Positions 45,345 to 58,499 of a DNA stretch of 64,000 nucleotides are shown here, one piece after another. Every line of letters begins with the position of its first letter. The stretch's first letter is position 1. The notes below the pieces were generated by a model. The model was not told the DNA's origin, searched no databases, and was given only the letters and a program-made list of their open reading frames with translations. This DNA comes from Seriola aureovittata (Eukaryota > Chordata > Actinopteri > Carangiformes > Carangidae): NCBI RefSeq assembly GCF_021018895.1, contig NC_079364.1:32401701-32465700 (forward strand), written 5' to 3'. Both the position numbers and the translations under genes were made by a program.

Positions 45345-45492
45345 ACCTCTGGGGCTGAAAAAGGAAATCAACACTGAAGTCCTTAAAGCTACAGTTCCTT
45401 CAATGACCACTAGAGTCTGGCTCCAACAGTGAGTCAATCCCCATAGACATACAGTAGAAATAAACATATTTACAGCCTGGTACAAAAACAAC
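45345..45492. repeat. Non-autonomous dispersed repeat, copy 3
   Basis: gtctggctccaacagtgagtc, cagtagaaataaaca and acagcctggtacaaaaac are shared with copy 1 (32395-32775). The leading aatcaacactgaagt resembles copy 2. Confidence 0.6.
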
Positions 45493-46711
45493 TATCATGG
45501 ACTGAGGATGCAGACAACCTCTTGAGATTTTGATTTTGATTGTCTTCCCTCACTGATATAATTGAAGTCCAGAAGAAGTTCACCTTGATTTTAACTTTGT
45601 AGGTTTACATAATATGGCATGTTGTGAGGTCTTTTGCCCCTTGCTGAACTGGTTTGTCAGAAATTAAAAACTGGCAGACCCCCTATTGCAGGGGGTGCGT
45701 TACAACTGTAGCGATAATGACATACTTTAGAATTTGCTCTCGTTGAAATGGGGCACCAGTCCTCTGGGAGGACAACAATGAATTACTTCATTGATAAATT
45801 TATCAATCTTATATCGGAAGCCATGACTTCTGGATTCAATGGATCTCCAGTCTCTAGGTCAAAAGAATACAACAGGACAACAACTGGGTGTAAATAAAGG
45901 AGTTTATTAACTAAACTACTATCTACAGAGTAAATGCAAGGTGTAATAATCATAAAGATGAAAATAATAATGAAATGAGCAGTGTGATGAGTTGGCAATG
46001 GTGGGAGAGGATATGTTATGGCTATACACTATGGCTATACAGCTAATGATGCTACATCTACAAATTAGGTTTGAATATTAAATATTGCTATATTTCGACA
46101 TCAACCCAGTCATGAGCAGAGTGTTAAGACCGGCCTACTGTGAGTTGCGCTGTAGCTGGAGACCCTCGGCTGGAACCCAGGTGGCTGTGGTTGCCGTGGT
46201 AACCCCGGAGACACGGGATCTAGGTGGATTCTCCTGGAGGCCGTGTCCCGTTATCACGATGACAGATTCTGCCGGTGTCTCAGCGGTTCAGCTCTGGTGG
46301 AGTTTGCCAGGAGACTTTCTGTCTCGGGAACTCTTGATTTCTGCTCGGCTTCTCTGCAGGCGGTTGTGCAGATGTTATCTGCTGGTGTCTCTTGTAGGTT
46401 GATGCGAAATAAACTCTAATGCTCTTCACTTTGGTTGGATAACTTTAGAGGAGACTGGCGTTGACCAGATGACTCTAAAGTTGTCAAAAAGTTTCAAAAA
46501 GGAAAACTTGATAATAATTAAAGTTACCAAATTACTCTGAGGCACTTCTGTTGTTTTGGTTCAGTTGGTCTTGACTTGGTTTATAAAAATAAAAGATTGC
46601 TAGTGTGGCAAAGAAATAAAGGATGCGAAAAAGTGCAAAAATGGCTAAGAGCCATGAGTTTGTGGCTAGCAGCTTAGAGGTGTATGTCACTACACAACCA
46701 AGTTTTCCATT
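45493..46711. other. Unannotated; LTR-like patch at 45840-46400 possible
   Basis: 45890-45915 has aaataaaggagtttattaac, like a minus-strand polyadenylation region, and the following 500 bp is GC-richer with a 105-codon ORF lacking motifs. Ends were not defined. Confidence 0.3.
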
Positions 46712-46745
46712 CAATACAGTTCAATTTTATTTGTATAGCACCTGC
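46712..46745 (-). repeat. L2-type LINE 3' tip
   Basis: ttcaattttatttgtatagc is the inverse of the fish LINE ending gctatataaataaaattgaa. Only the tip is recognisable. Confidence 0.45.
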
Positions 46746-49700
46746 TGGGTTGAGGTTGTAATCTATTCCTAGTCAGTCTCTAAAGAAAATAGCTCATTCC
46801 TACTTTTAGAACAGGCCTGAGCTGATGTTTTATCCTCTTTAAAAAACCTTTTCTACGGGTCAGACTGAGCTTCATTCAGAACATGAGTCCGAGGTGATGG
46901 ACACTGACCATTCCTCATACACATTCAGAGTCTGTCCTGCTCAGCTGGGCAGGGACTCAGGGGACGCTGCACACTGAGGATGCTCACAGTGAACAGGCTG
47001 TATTTGTGTAAGTGAGTGAACCCTCTAATTGATGATAATGGCAGAGCTGCAGGGGCAGCCAAGCTGAAAATGAAGAATCTATTAATCTGAATTGTAATTT
47101 GAAAGTTTCAAAGGTACTATTAATTGGATCTTTTTTTTTTTAAAGCAGAGGCTAATAGAAGCATTTTACTGCAGCTCAGATTCAGAGAGAGATGTTAGAA
47201 AGACTTCTGGCATCTTAATGGAGTAGGTCTGAACTGTTAAAACCCTGATCAGCAGGGACTCAGCCCACTGATAACATCTGTCCCTCTGGCTCCTCCCCTC
47301 AGTATACAGAGAGATGACAGGTTTCTGCTAGGATACAGTTTGGTTGTATTAGAGAGATGTGAACATCCTGAACCTTCTTCTGGGGTCTCATTTGACCAAC
47401 ATGCAGTTCCTTCAGTGAACATAGGTAGAGAGAGTGAATACGCTCCTGCAGCTCTCTCTTTCTAATCACTGGGTAAATAACAATAAAAAAGTAACTTCTT
47501 ATTATCAGTGAAATCAGTTTATGTCAGAGGCCTCTCCTTCTAGTAGTTGTCCATATCTGACAGAGCCACAGCCACGAGGCAGGTGTACCCCCATTCTAGA
47601 CTGAACCACAACTGCATCAGCTCCTGATTCTAAAGCTATTTACCCTCCCCCAAAGAGATAGATAGATAGTTTATCTAACATATTAGATAATAGTTAGAAA
47701 GCAAAGGGCCTTACTATAAAGTAGGTGAAGAGGCTTTGGATCAAGGGTGTGACAGCAGAGCAGATACATTGTCCTACGAATAAAAAGATTAAAAGGAAAG
47801 TGATTAAAATATAAAAAGATTAAATGGAAAAAAAGTTTAATGTAAATGAAAAAGAAAATGAAAAGATAAAGTTCCGTCTATGGGAGAAACATTCTTTGTT
47901 AGACAAAGGTGGTTCTCCTGAAAATCCTCTCAGCTACTTCATCCACTCTTCAATCTCATCGTCAGAGCTGCAGATCCTTCTTACATGTCTGGAGCTGAGG
48001 GGGTGGATTCAGTACGTCTTAACAACTTTATATATATGATAAACAGTTTACAATTCAAAACATTTCATTGGTTCAAAATCAAAAGCATTTCAAAGCATCA
48101 CAATTCTTTTTGCTGAACATGCATTGAGTTTATAGGGAAGTGGATGATAAAAATAAGGTCATCACATGTTCTGTACCTGTGCTCTGCACATGGTTACTCT
48201 GAGCATGGGGGCCCTGTGAGATGGTTGGAAAGTAGGTACACCTCACCTGTGATAACCAGTAGCTGCTGGCTGCAGGTGTAATGGTGAAAGGGAACCCAGT
48301 ACAAAGAAAACTTGTGCTTCAGTGTTTGCTAACATTAGATCATATATGACATTTCATATTGATGATGAAATGACAAATGACTCTGGAAATGAATGGGCGC
48401 ACAATCAGCAAGCTCAATCATATTTCAAGATTCTTCAAAGCACGAAGATGGGAAATATATTGTATTATTAATATTACAGGTGAGAAGGATTTCAACCCCC
48501 CCCCCTTTTAAGGAGGTCCAAGTATTCCTGTCTGTTTGAACCATAAATTAAATTTTTCAAAGGCAACATCGAAATTGTTTTGCCACTTTCATGCTCCTTG
48601 TATTAGTTTACAGTTTACATACAATTAATGTTCATAACATACTGTAAGTTACTATTAGCCAAAATAAAGTAAGTATAAATAGCAAGACTATATGTCGCCT
48701 GGAACAGCAGATATATTCACTGGAAAATGTATAATTTTGATGAAACAATGAAACAAACTCAGAATATTCATTTTATAAGGTAGCTAGATAAGCAAACACA
48801 ATGAAGCAGACAATCGCAAAGGCACATTTGTCCACCAGAGGACACTGTCTATGAAGGTGTGGCCCTTTTGTAGTTGCCATATACTGTGAAGACCGAGCTG
48901 AAATGAGATGGTCTGGCCTACAAAGGATTTTCAATTTGCGCCACCAGCTGTGCCATTAGCTGTTGAACTGAGCTGAAACCCAACATATTTAAAGTTGTAA
49001 TCCTCAGGCTCTCTGTCAGTGTTTGTTTATTTTCATTACTGGTGCACAATTAATCTTGGGATAAGTTGGGCCACAAAGGATCAACCTGTTGGATCCTTTG
49101 TTGCCCAGGAAAAAAAAAGGACGCATTTGAAGGAGCCTTTGAAATGGGAGTCTAGTCACGCAAGTGTGACGCAGTCTGTCTTCAAATGCAGCCTCTGAAA
49201 GATGAAGCCCCTGAATTGGGACACAGCCCAGATGTCCTTGGACTTCCCCTCCATTGTTTCATCCACACACATGTTCCCACTTTGCGTTTGAGCCCTGCAG
49301 TCACCTGATCTCTCCCCACCTGTTCCTCATTCCCAATCAACTGTTCTCTACTTATACCAACCGTTTGTTTCTGTTTCTGGTCCTGATATGTTCCTCAGGT
49401 GAAGTATCCCATGCCTATTCTTCTCTTTAAGCCTGCCAGTTTATCCATCCTGTCATTGCTTCATTAAAAGTTACCTCACTCCATCCACCCATCTGTGTGT
49501 CTGCTTTGGCTCCTCTGTTTGTGAAGCTGTTAAGCAGCAAAACTCCAAACCCTTCAACCTTCACTAGCTATTAATATGGTAATTTTGGTTGTAATTTGGT
49601 TGTAAATTGATAGCATATTTTATGAGACTGAATGAATTGGCTATCCTTCCCTTTTTAAGGGTGATGCCCTGAGGTAGATTTAATATAAATTAAATCCTAT

Positions 49701-49749
49701 TTTATTATTAATTATTTCCGATTGCCACAAATTGATAAGCTGTTGCACT
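46746..49749. other. Non-coding; CNE-like island and a repeat patch
   Basis: 47025-47260 is free of repeats and has ctctaattgatgataatggc, gaatctattaatctgaattg and ttactattaattgg-type words plus a tttcaaag site, typical of developmental enhancers. 47650-47680 has a short (GATA)n. 49090-49240 carries caaatgcagcctctgaaag and gaattgggacacagcc, known from a dispersed fish repeat. 49240-49560 is LTR-like (cattaaaag, then gtctgctttggctcc). No coding genes. Confidence 0.3.
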
Positions 49750-50130
49750 TACAAAATACCCTGTAAATGAGGCAGAGTCTTAAGCTATCAGGCTTGTCTC
49801 CTGTGGAACCAGTTGTCAGTCTGGGCTCATGATGCAAACTTCCTCTCTACATTCAAGACCAGGCTTCAAACTGTCCTCTTTGATAAAGCTTATAGTCAGG
49901 GCTGCCTCAGATGAGCCCTGAACCCTTCCTTATTTTTACTGCTATAGGCCAAGAGTGCCAGGGGAACTCCCAGGTATCTCTGACTCTGGAGCTGCAGGAT
50001 CCAGATCTGACACTAATACTCATTATTATCATAATCTCATCTCTATAAAATTGTAAGGTCTTGACCTTACTCTGTAAAGTGTCTTGAGATAATGTATGTT
50101 ATGACTTAGCGCTATATAAACACAAGTGAA
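49750..50130 (+). mobile_element. L2-like LINE 3' UTR fragment
   Basis: cctctctacattcaagacca, then ttgataaagcttatagtcag, ctgctataggccaagagtgc, aggtcttgaccttactctgt and gcgctatataaacacaagtg reproduce the 3' region of a very common fish L2-type element. Confidence 0.7.
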
Positions 50131-51089
50131 TTTAATATTTTTAACATTAACAAGTGTGGTTGTTTGGCTGCTTGTTTGCATGGGCATGTATCATCATTAC
50201 TTGGTCAGCTACATGTCCGGCTTTTGTTGTTTTTGTGACCATTTCCTGAGCAACACTTGACAGTGAAACTTTTGCTGTGTGTAACCCTGGATGGACTAAA
50301 GGGAACTGGATGCCGTGTTCAAACATGGCACCCAAAGGAGGTGAGATTCATCATGGCAAGGTCCAGTTACTGAAACAGAAATAATGTTTGATTTTTCTGG
50401 ACAGTTTTCTATCAAATAACACATCATCTCAGTCCATAGAACAATTTAAATATACTGGAGGAGCTAGCAGACCCGGAAGCATTCACTGCTCACCATTACA
50501 GCCAGTGCAAAATGGATACCCCCCCAGTAAGAAGCATCCAACCCACACAAACTGAAATAATCCACACACAAGTGATCTTCAGACAACAGAAATCATGGTC
50601 AGGGTCCCACAGTCCATCAATAACAAACTTCAGTTAGTGGTTTCACGTGTGCTTTTACATTGAACTACATGAAAAAAAATGGACTCTGTCATAAAAGATC
50701 ATAAACATCATCAAGCACCTGTCTGATAACCCTGATACACTTACAAAGGACCCAACTTAAACTCCGTAAATCAGATCACTGTCCAGCATGTCCACCATAT
50801 TGGATCTTGTGCTAACAAATCACCGTGACTCATCATCACCAACCTGGATCATTTCAAACACAAAGAACTCATTGTATTCAAAGTAAAGGAACTCAAAGGC
50901 ACTAAACACTGACTCAACAACAAATTCACATGAAAAATAAAGTTCTCTCAAGGCGAGACATAACCATGGCGTGAAACAAAACAGATAAAACAATACATGC
51001 GCTCACTTGGTTGTGAACAAACTATACACTGAAGAAGAGCTCTACTTTGATTCTAAACCCACACCATGGCTACCACTCAGTGACTTTAA
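50131..51089. other. Unannotated, LINE-associated non-coding
   Basis: Lies between an L2 3' end and the 3' side of an opposite-strand L2. Only short ORFs, no motif. Confidence 0.35.
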
Positions 51090-52930
51090 CATCCCTTATT
51101 AACTTACCATGAACCTCTTCCATCTCTCTTCCTGAATTTCATGCTCATAACAGACCCCATTCCACAAGGAGTCTTATATGCACAACCACCCCTTGCAACT
51201 ATATCTGTCTGTATGATTACTACTCTCAAGGCAGCATTAGTGACTTGAATTTGATAGTAGACAGGGTAGGTCGATGAGTAGCAGAGTGATGTGCCCTTTT
51301 GGGCTGATCGAAGACCAGAAGGGCTACTGCTTTGTGGACCATCTGTGAGGGTTTCATTGTGCATGAAGGGAGGTCCATGAGAAGAGCATTGCGTTGGATA
51401 CATCATGGTCAGAAAAGGAGAGCTGGTCATCAAACATGACACCCAGATTTCTCGTGACCTTGGTTAGGGTGAGAGATGAAGAGGCAGGTTTGATAATGAT
51501 ATTGTGATGGAGAGGTTTAGTTGAAGCTGGTGTTCCTTCACCCATGTGGATATGTCAGAGAGAGGCTGCGGTGCGGTTGTCTGTTGGGAACCACAGGTAT
51601 AGTTGGGTGTCATCTGCATAGCAGTGATATGAGAAGCCATGCGAGGCTAATTGAATCTAAGGAGGTGGTGTATATTGAAAAGAAATGAGCCCCAGTACTG
51701 ATCCTTGTGGTACCCCTTTGGGGAGGGGATGGGATAAGCACCAAGAAAGTGCTTTGCCCAACATGCCCATGTCCGAGTGTGCAGATAGCAGGATGCAGTG
51801 GTTCACTGTATGAAAGGCCGCTGATAGATCCAGCAAGATAAGAACTGAGGACTCACCTGCAGCTCTAGTTGCCCTAAGGCTTTAGGCTTGCTGGTGCGCT
51901 GCCCTCTGAGAGAGGGCCTATTATGGAGAGTGATGTGCCTTTAACCAGGTGAGACTGGTTGTCTCTGAGAGGTTCAGAGAATTTCTACTGATTTCAGTAA
52001 AGAAAGAGGTCAAGACATCAGCTGAGCGGTTTGTGTCTGGAGGGGGTGGTGGAAGATTGAGTAAAGTTTTGAAGGTGGGAAATAATTTCTGTAGACCTGC
52101 GGATTTTATCAACGTAAAAAGAAGTTTTGGCAGCACTGTTGCTGAATGATGGCATTATGATGGATGATGATAGCCCTTGAGATCAGTGGGGTCACTGGTT
52201 TCATTAGATCGGTATGCAGCTTTTAGATGGTGTCAGTCAACCATGGGTGAGGCAGGTCAGAGTGGGCAGGTGTGGTGGATAGAGGATACAGAGTATACAG
52301 ACATTAGATCAGTGTAGCAGTGTAGGCATCATTGACCTCTAGTGAGGAGAATGTGCTGATAGAAGTTAGAGTTGTGGTGAGCACTGGAGAAGAAGTGGGT
52401 GGGAGACAAGTTGTGGACGGATGGCAGATCTGGGAGGCAAACAGTGAAGCAAATTAGTGGTCAAATGAAACACTGGTCAGAGAGGTGCAGGGGTGCGACT
52501 GTCATACAATCCTTAGTACAATTTCAGATGAGAATGAAATCAAGATCTTTAAAACATTTGTGAGATGAGGGCTGCAGACGTGTTTCAAGTCAGGGACAGG
52601 AAGTCCACAGAGCTTCTATTGTCTAAGTGGATGTTCATATCATGTAGGATGAGTAATGGACAGCTATGGTCAGAAATAGGAGACGAGTGTGTCTAGCTCA
52701 CCCCTAGTTGTCCTGGGGGACAGTCGATGACAACCACAGAGACTTTTACCAGAGCTGTCAGCATTACAGTGTGGTACTGTAAGAGGCAACAGTTGGGTTA
52801 ATGTCCATTTGCTGGACAGACGGGAGGTATTGGAGAATGTGTAGCTAGTAGAGTATCAGCTCTAAACATAGATCCAGATCCTGGTTTCGAGATCTCACGG
52901 GGTGAGTCATGCATCTAGCTGGTGGTGGTG
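51090..52930 (-). mobile_element. L2-like LINE ORF2 relic (endonuclease + RT)
   Basis: Reading leftwards: VVIDCPPG and PLLILHDMNIHLDNR near 52740-52640 (apurinic-type endonuclease, D-x-N-I-H block); an interdomain proline-rich stretch KTLLNLPPPPPDTNRSADVL near 52050; GVPQGS-like text near 51710; the catalytic CYADDTQLYLW near 51620; and VTRNLGVMFDDQLSFSDH near 51450; then the C-terminal ALLVFDQPKRAHHSA near 51320. This is the domain order of L2/CR1 LINE ORF2. Stops and frameshifts throughout make it inactive. Confidence 0.8.
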
Positions 52931-53829
52931 ACTCATTCACAGCATTTTCACATTACCTTAATGTCTTCTCTGCGTCTTTGACATCTGACATCCTAACAGG
53001 TTGTTCCCATGTAGTTGAAATGGTTCTTTATTGATCACTATGATAGCTTATGTTTCCTGCTATGCTTTTATCTATTCTGAGGGACCCTGTCCTCTCTCCT
53101 GTCATGTGGACCTAAACTTCATGAAGATGCTTCACCAGGGTTATTTACAAAGTTTGACAGAATCAAATACAAAGTGTTACAGTGCTTGCAACATATTTCA
53201 AAAAATAATATATACAGAACATTGACAATTATATGTTCAATTGAACCACAAATTTAAGGTTTTCACTGCTTTTCTATTATGAGATAGACAATGTTCTAAT
53301 ATAGGACTCGCTACAAAAAGAGGGTTTAATTTTTAAGACCTTACATTTATGGATATAAATCTTGGCCAGTAATATGATGAGGTTGGACAGAAAATAAATT
53401 GTTTTCTAATTTTCTTCTATAGTTTGTGAAGCCAAACCATACATCCTTTAAGCAGAGTACAAAAGCATCATAGATACAGTCCAACCTTACCCCAGACCTC
53501 GAGTGTGTTGTGTGAAGGTTACATCAATGTCCTTCTGGATCCCCATCAGCCACTACCTAACTACTCTACCAACTAAGACATACAAACAACAATAAAATAC
53601 TAATGACAATAATGACAACAATGACAGGTTACCATGATTTATCTAAACAAAACAATTGATACAGCTCAGAAACAGTAATACCACTAAAAACAGCGTATAC
53701 AGTGAATGAAGAAAAAATAAATAAGGCAAAAAAAAAAAAAAATCCCCAACAAGTTCCTTACTAACGATCATATAGTCAGATATTTTGTAACTAAACATGT
53801 GAATGATTAGATATTTCTTAAAACTCTTT
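52931..53829. other. Unannotated, AT-rich
   Basis: 53260-53420 resembles non-coding or degraded sequence sometimes linked to fish L1 copies. Nothing firm. Confidence 0.3.
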
Positions 53830-54760
53830 TTAAAAACACTTTTACTTGTAGAATGTGAAATATTTGATGGCACACCATTCTATATTTGCATTCCTCTCTA
53901 CATAACAGTGTGTTACCTCGCATTAGTTTTTGAGACGGGATGTAAGAAACGACCTCTTGATACCTCGTATTAAAGTCATGGCTGTTATTACAATATATCA
54001 ATTGATAGTTCAGGACATTTGGGACTTTAGACAATGAAATATTTCTTATAAAACAAAGCAAAGAAATAACCATCTTGTCTCACAATGACAAACCTAAGGT
54101 TGTGTGCATTCTGATAATGTTAGCTCTTCTGTTACAGTTGAGGCCATGCAACTCTATTGTGGACTAACTGTACGATGAATGATCACAAAAGAAATCTCTT
54201 GAACTTTGTTCACTAGTAGATCCAAAGTCCATGTTTTGTCCCAGTATATGTCCTGAACAAGTTTGTTCCAGTTCCAGACAGAGATAGAATTAAGTAATAG
54301 GCTGCACATGTTTCTATTGTTTTTACTTTTACAGGAATCAGGAAACATAACTTTCCTATAGGTGTGTCAACTGGATCAAGTGAAGGTGTTACAACAGAAG
54401 ATGGAAGAACCCTGACAGAACATGATGACACCTGATGGAATGGCTTCAAAAACCAGAACAAATGACAAAGAAAGTATCAGAAACTGAAAAGCTTACCATT
54501 CTTCAGCAACACAATACCAATCCTGCACCAACAGTAAAAAAAGATTTCTTTTTGTATCACACATCCCTGTTGTTCCATATAAAATATCTATTTGGAGAAA
54601 AGTTGTGCTGGTCTCTGACCAGGCCAAAAGTGCTTGTTTATGGAAATTCAAAAGAGAGACAGGAATCTGATCAATATTATAGTTACACAGTAAAACAAAT
54701 GTCAGACCAACCAGATAGAAACACATGAGAAATAAAATTCTCAACACAGGTAGGGTCTTT
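53830..54760 (-). mobile_element. L1-like LINE ORF2, 3' part (relic)
   Basis: Four minus-strand ORFs in changing frames read like the post-RT part of fish L1 ORF2: RNLFLLLVQDWYCVAEEW near 54500, VWNWNKLVQDIYWDK near 54260, LLVNKVQEISFVIIHRTVS near 54180 and CFIRNISLSKVPNVL near 54030. Many indels. No RT catalytic block is left. Confidence 0.5.
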
Positions 54761-57140
54761 TAAATAGTGTGTAATCCAATTAACCTTAGAGGGAGAGTTG
54801 TTCAGCCTACTAAAATGAAACAGCCCTTGTCATTGTACTCAGTTATAGATGTTGTTGTGTGAGTCTGTGTTCTCAGCATCCTGTACACCACATGATGTAA
54901 ATGTGGCAGCAACAAACAGGTGAAACTGCAGGAAACCACCTCACAGTGACAGTGATGCTACAGCACATCTGCTCCGCCCATTAGTCTGATTATAATGGCA
55001 TCTGACCTTCAGTCTCAGCTCAGCTCATTGATATTCTCATCTTCAACTGTGTGGACAGAGGATGCTCCTGGCTGTCTGTGGTCATCACTGTGGATGAATG
55101 ATCATAAATGAGTTTAATAAAGCGTCTAATCAGCGTGCTCAGGGCAGACTGATGTCTTTCTCTCCATAAGGTGCAGCTCTGTAGGAAGCGTCAGCAGTAA
55201 CTGTGTTAAAGCCTCACTTCACCCTTGTTGCTGTTTGATCACATCTCTGTCCCTAAGTCTTAATCGCTCTTCATCACTCTGCTGTGTTAATGTTGTTGAA
55301 CATATGGAGCTGAGTGACTCCTGCCCAGCTTCAACCTGAGGAGAGGTGAAACACCAAACACCTGTGTGGGTTGAGAGGAATGACTCGGAGCTGCAAACAA
55401 ACAGAAACATGTCACTCACTGAGAGCTTAAAGTGGTGGGAAACCAAACACAGGTGAGTTCATATTTAATGTATATGAGTCTAAATTCAGATATTTATGTT
55501 ACTACCAGCTCCTGTTTTCACCGATGAAACCAAAATTTATGTAATAAATAATCTGACACCAATGAAACGTATGGAAATTTAAAAAAAAAAAATGTATTCC
55601 AAATGTTCAAGTTAATAGATTTTTCAATATATATTTTATAAAGAACAATAAACAACTAAATAAAAGACTAAATAACGTCAATGTTGTCACATTGTAAATG
55701 ACCCATATCATAAGGGGGAGGGAGCCTTGTTTTGGGACATTGCTATGGAGTAAAGTTTGTCAGCCCTCGGGGCCCCCTAACAGCATGGGCCCCCAAGCAG
55801 TTGCCTGGCATTTGTGCTCACAAGCTGCACCTTTGGTGATGCTGCTAGTGTTCAGTATTGAGACTGCGTTCACACGTAGCCTGTTTGGTGCAGGGTTGAT
55901 TCAGCACCTGAGAGGAAAATCTTCCCACATGGTTTATTTAGTAGCTGTTCTAGAGCTTTTGATTGTATTAAAAGGGACTAATTTAGCAGATCGTGTTTAC
56001 TAAAGCGTCCTGGAGTTGTAGATGTACAGATCTACACATTTTTCTCTGAGCAATTAAAGGACTTCTGGTCTACGACATTGGGAATAACAGTTTAGAAAAC
56101 TTATCAGCTGCTTTTTGATCCTTAAGCTGCTCAGAAAAACAGTGTGCAAATGTCATCTGTCAATGAAGATCATATGAGTTGATCAAAAGATCCAGAGCTC
56201 CAGGACATAGCTCCTAAATGGACCAGGTAATAGTCAGAGAATAGTCTGAGTCAGACTGTCCTGCAGAGCAGAGGAGGCCTGCTGGAAGAGGAGGAGTCTC
56301 TCTGGAGATCATGCAACCACAGGGTTGTAGTAGTACAGTGTACAGTGTCTGTATGAATACTAAGATCAAAAAATGTACATGTTCCTGTTTTGACTGATCA
56401 TTTCCAACCATCATGACGAGGTCCATGACTCTATTTAAAATGTTCATGTCGCATTCTTTACATTTTTAATACCTTTACAATGTTGAAAAACAGAACAAAC
56501 TGGGACAGATTGTCTGCTTGTGTCATGTGAGCAGCCAAACAGCCCTGTCAAGGTTAAGACAAGGACCCCACTGAACCAGTCTTCCTCCACTGCGCTCAGG
56601 GCCGTCATGTCTTTACACTGGTTACGTCCCTGCTTCTTTTTTCATCACCTTTCATGACGACAGGAAACGGCTGCAAAAGATGAGTCAGCCGAGTGTTGTT
56701 CAGGCACAGCCCTGTTAGCACTAACAGACTTTCCTTCTGGAAACTTTCCAGAACTTTCTTCACTGGAAGATCAAACAGTGTTTTGTGGGAAAAGGGTGAG
56801 TACTTAAACATGCAAGTCAAAAGCTGCAGACTGACTTGTTGATGATGTGTGATAGGCTGTTGGATTTGACCATATCAAGTACAAATGGCGAAAGCTTCAT
56901 CGTCATTGACACAAATTTATTTCCTGTTTATCTCCCAGTACGATCTCATATGCACCGCCTGGTATCTGTTTCAGCTGTGCCACAAAGTCTTGGTTGAAAT
57001 ACCAGTTGTCATTGAATGTGCACTTCTCCAGACAGTGAGAATCTGCTCTGAGCTGCAAATTAAATATAAGTGTTTCTGGTTCCACTATACTGATCTGTAT
57101 CTTGAAGACTTTTGAAATACTGAATGATTCAAGAGATTTT
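54761..57140. other. Unannotated non-coding stretch
   Basis: 54950-55150 has a few TAAT-core words (cccattagtctgattataatgg) without ORFs. 55690-56003 has a 101-codon ORF without motifs that may be repeat-derived. Otherwise nothing recognised. Confidence 0.35.
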
Positions 57141-57605
57141 TGTCACATGTGAATCAAGGAGAGCCAGAACCCAATTGCAGATTCAGAAGATGAACAAGGT
57201 TTATTTACAAAAACTGAAAATCACCAACAGGGAAAAACTAAAGAAGGACCACTCAAGCAGCTGCTGAGGGAAAAAAAACAAAAGTGAACTGAAGTTGTCC
57301 AGGAGGAAAAAATACTCACTAGCACACAAGAAATAAACGCTGGAAATACAGAGCAGGAGGCGAGGCAGGTTCTCATGAACGTTGCAAGGAACAGCAGGCA
57401 TGCGAATGAATCGTGTGGCACAGGGGAACGTTTGGCAGAGGCTTAAGTAACCAGGCTGATTGCAAGGAATCAGGAACAGGTGAGAGCAATAAGGCTGCTG
57501 CTGAGAACTGGCCCCGCCCCTCCGCGCTGCCCTGCAGAGGAGACAGAGGTTAAATGGAGGCTCAATGTAGCAAAGCAAAAATAAATCAAAAACCAAACCA
57601 TAACA
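57141..57605 (-). mobile_element. Solo LTR with 5-bp target duplication
   Basis: On the minus strand the 465-bp block starts TGTTATGGTTTGG and ends ...TGCAATTGGGTTCTGG...CACATGTGACA. Direct flanks are atttt (57136-57140) and atttt (57606-57610). TG...CA ends, a 5-bp duplication, an internal attaa/aataaa region and no internal coding define a solo LTR of a retrotransposon, most likely Ty3/Gypsy-like given 5 bp. The terminal motif links it to the copies at 22.0, 40.8 and 63.0 kb. Confidence 0.8.
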
Positions 57606-58395
57606 ATTTTAATACAAATGAAGGCCTTATTTTTAGATTCATGAATTTAATGCCTTTAAAACTTCTTAAGGACCTCTGCGAACCCTGATCCTTGGTGTAT
57701 GTTGTTCCCATCCCATTGCTCCCATTACTTTTGGACTGGTAAATCATATTCAGTCTTTTAAATGTGATTACTAAAATGAGTCAAAAGCACACACATTTAA
57801 ATGTCCTCAGACTGTGGGTGGATGTCCTGTTGTTCTTGTGTTAATCCAGCTCTTAATCTGCTGCTCTCATTCTCTGTCACTGACTCTGTACATTCATCAG
57901 TTCACCTGCTTGCACATCCACAGCTGTCACACAATCTGGATCAACTGCTACATTTATTTAACAGCCAGAGTCTGTCCATCATTAGGCCCCATTTACATTC
58001 AGGAAGGAAACAAATGTCCCACATACTGTAGAGACTCTCTGTAACCTGAATTTACTGAACTAGACATAAAAGAAAAACCAGAATGGACGTACCACAGATT
58101 CAGAATCAATATTATCAAAATGATCATTATTATTATTATCTTCATCAGTAAACATTTATATAATCTACTTACCTGTAATTGTAAATATTACAATATATTT
58201 CCCATGTTCCTGCCTTGTAATCTTGCAATATGATTTCAGACTGCATTGCACAGACACTGTAGGTAAATGTAAGTAGCAGTAGCTAACTATAGAGCTAGTT
58301 TGATACACTTAACTTCCTTACCTTTAGAGTTTCTGAATTAGACTGTCAATTATCTATGAACGAATGCTAACAAATGTTAGCAAAGTTTCTAACTT

Positions 58396-58396
<1 letters not shown>
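57606..58396. other. Unannotated non-coding stretch
   Basis: No repeat or gene recognised. Confidence 0.35.

Positions 58397-58490
<94 letters not shown>
58397..58490. repeat. (GATA)n microsatellite
   Basis: About 23 uninterrupted GATA units on the + strand. It lies directly at the 3' side of the minus-strand LINE fragment at 58500-59175. The YLSI-repeat ORF is an artefact. Confidence 0.97.
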
Positions 58491-58491
<1 letters not shown>

Positions 58492-58499
58492 TAAACAGT

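Noticed and set aside
55698..56003. 101-codon ORF
   Set aside because: No recognised motif or splice context; likely repeat-derived or chance.
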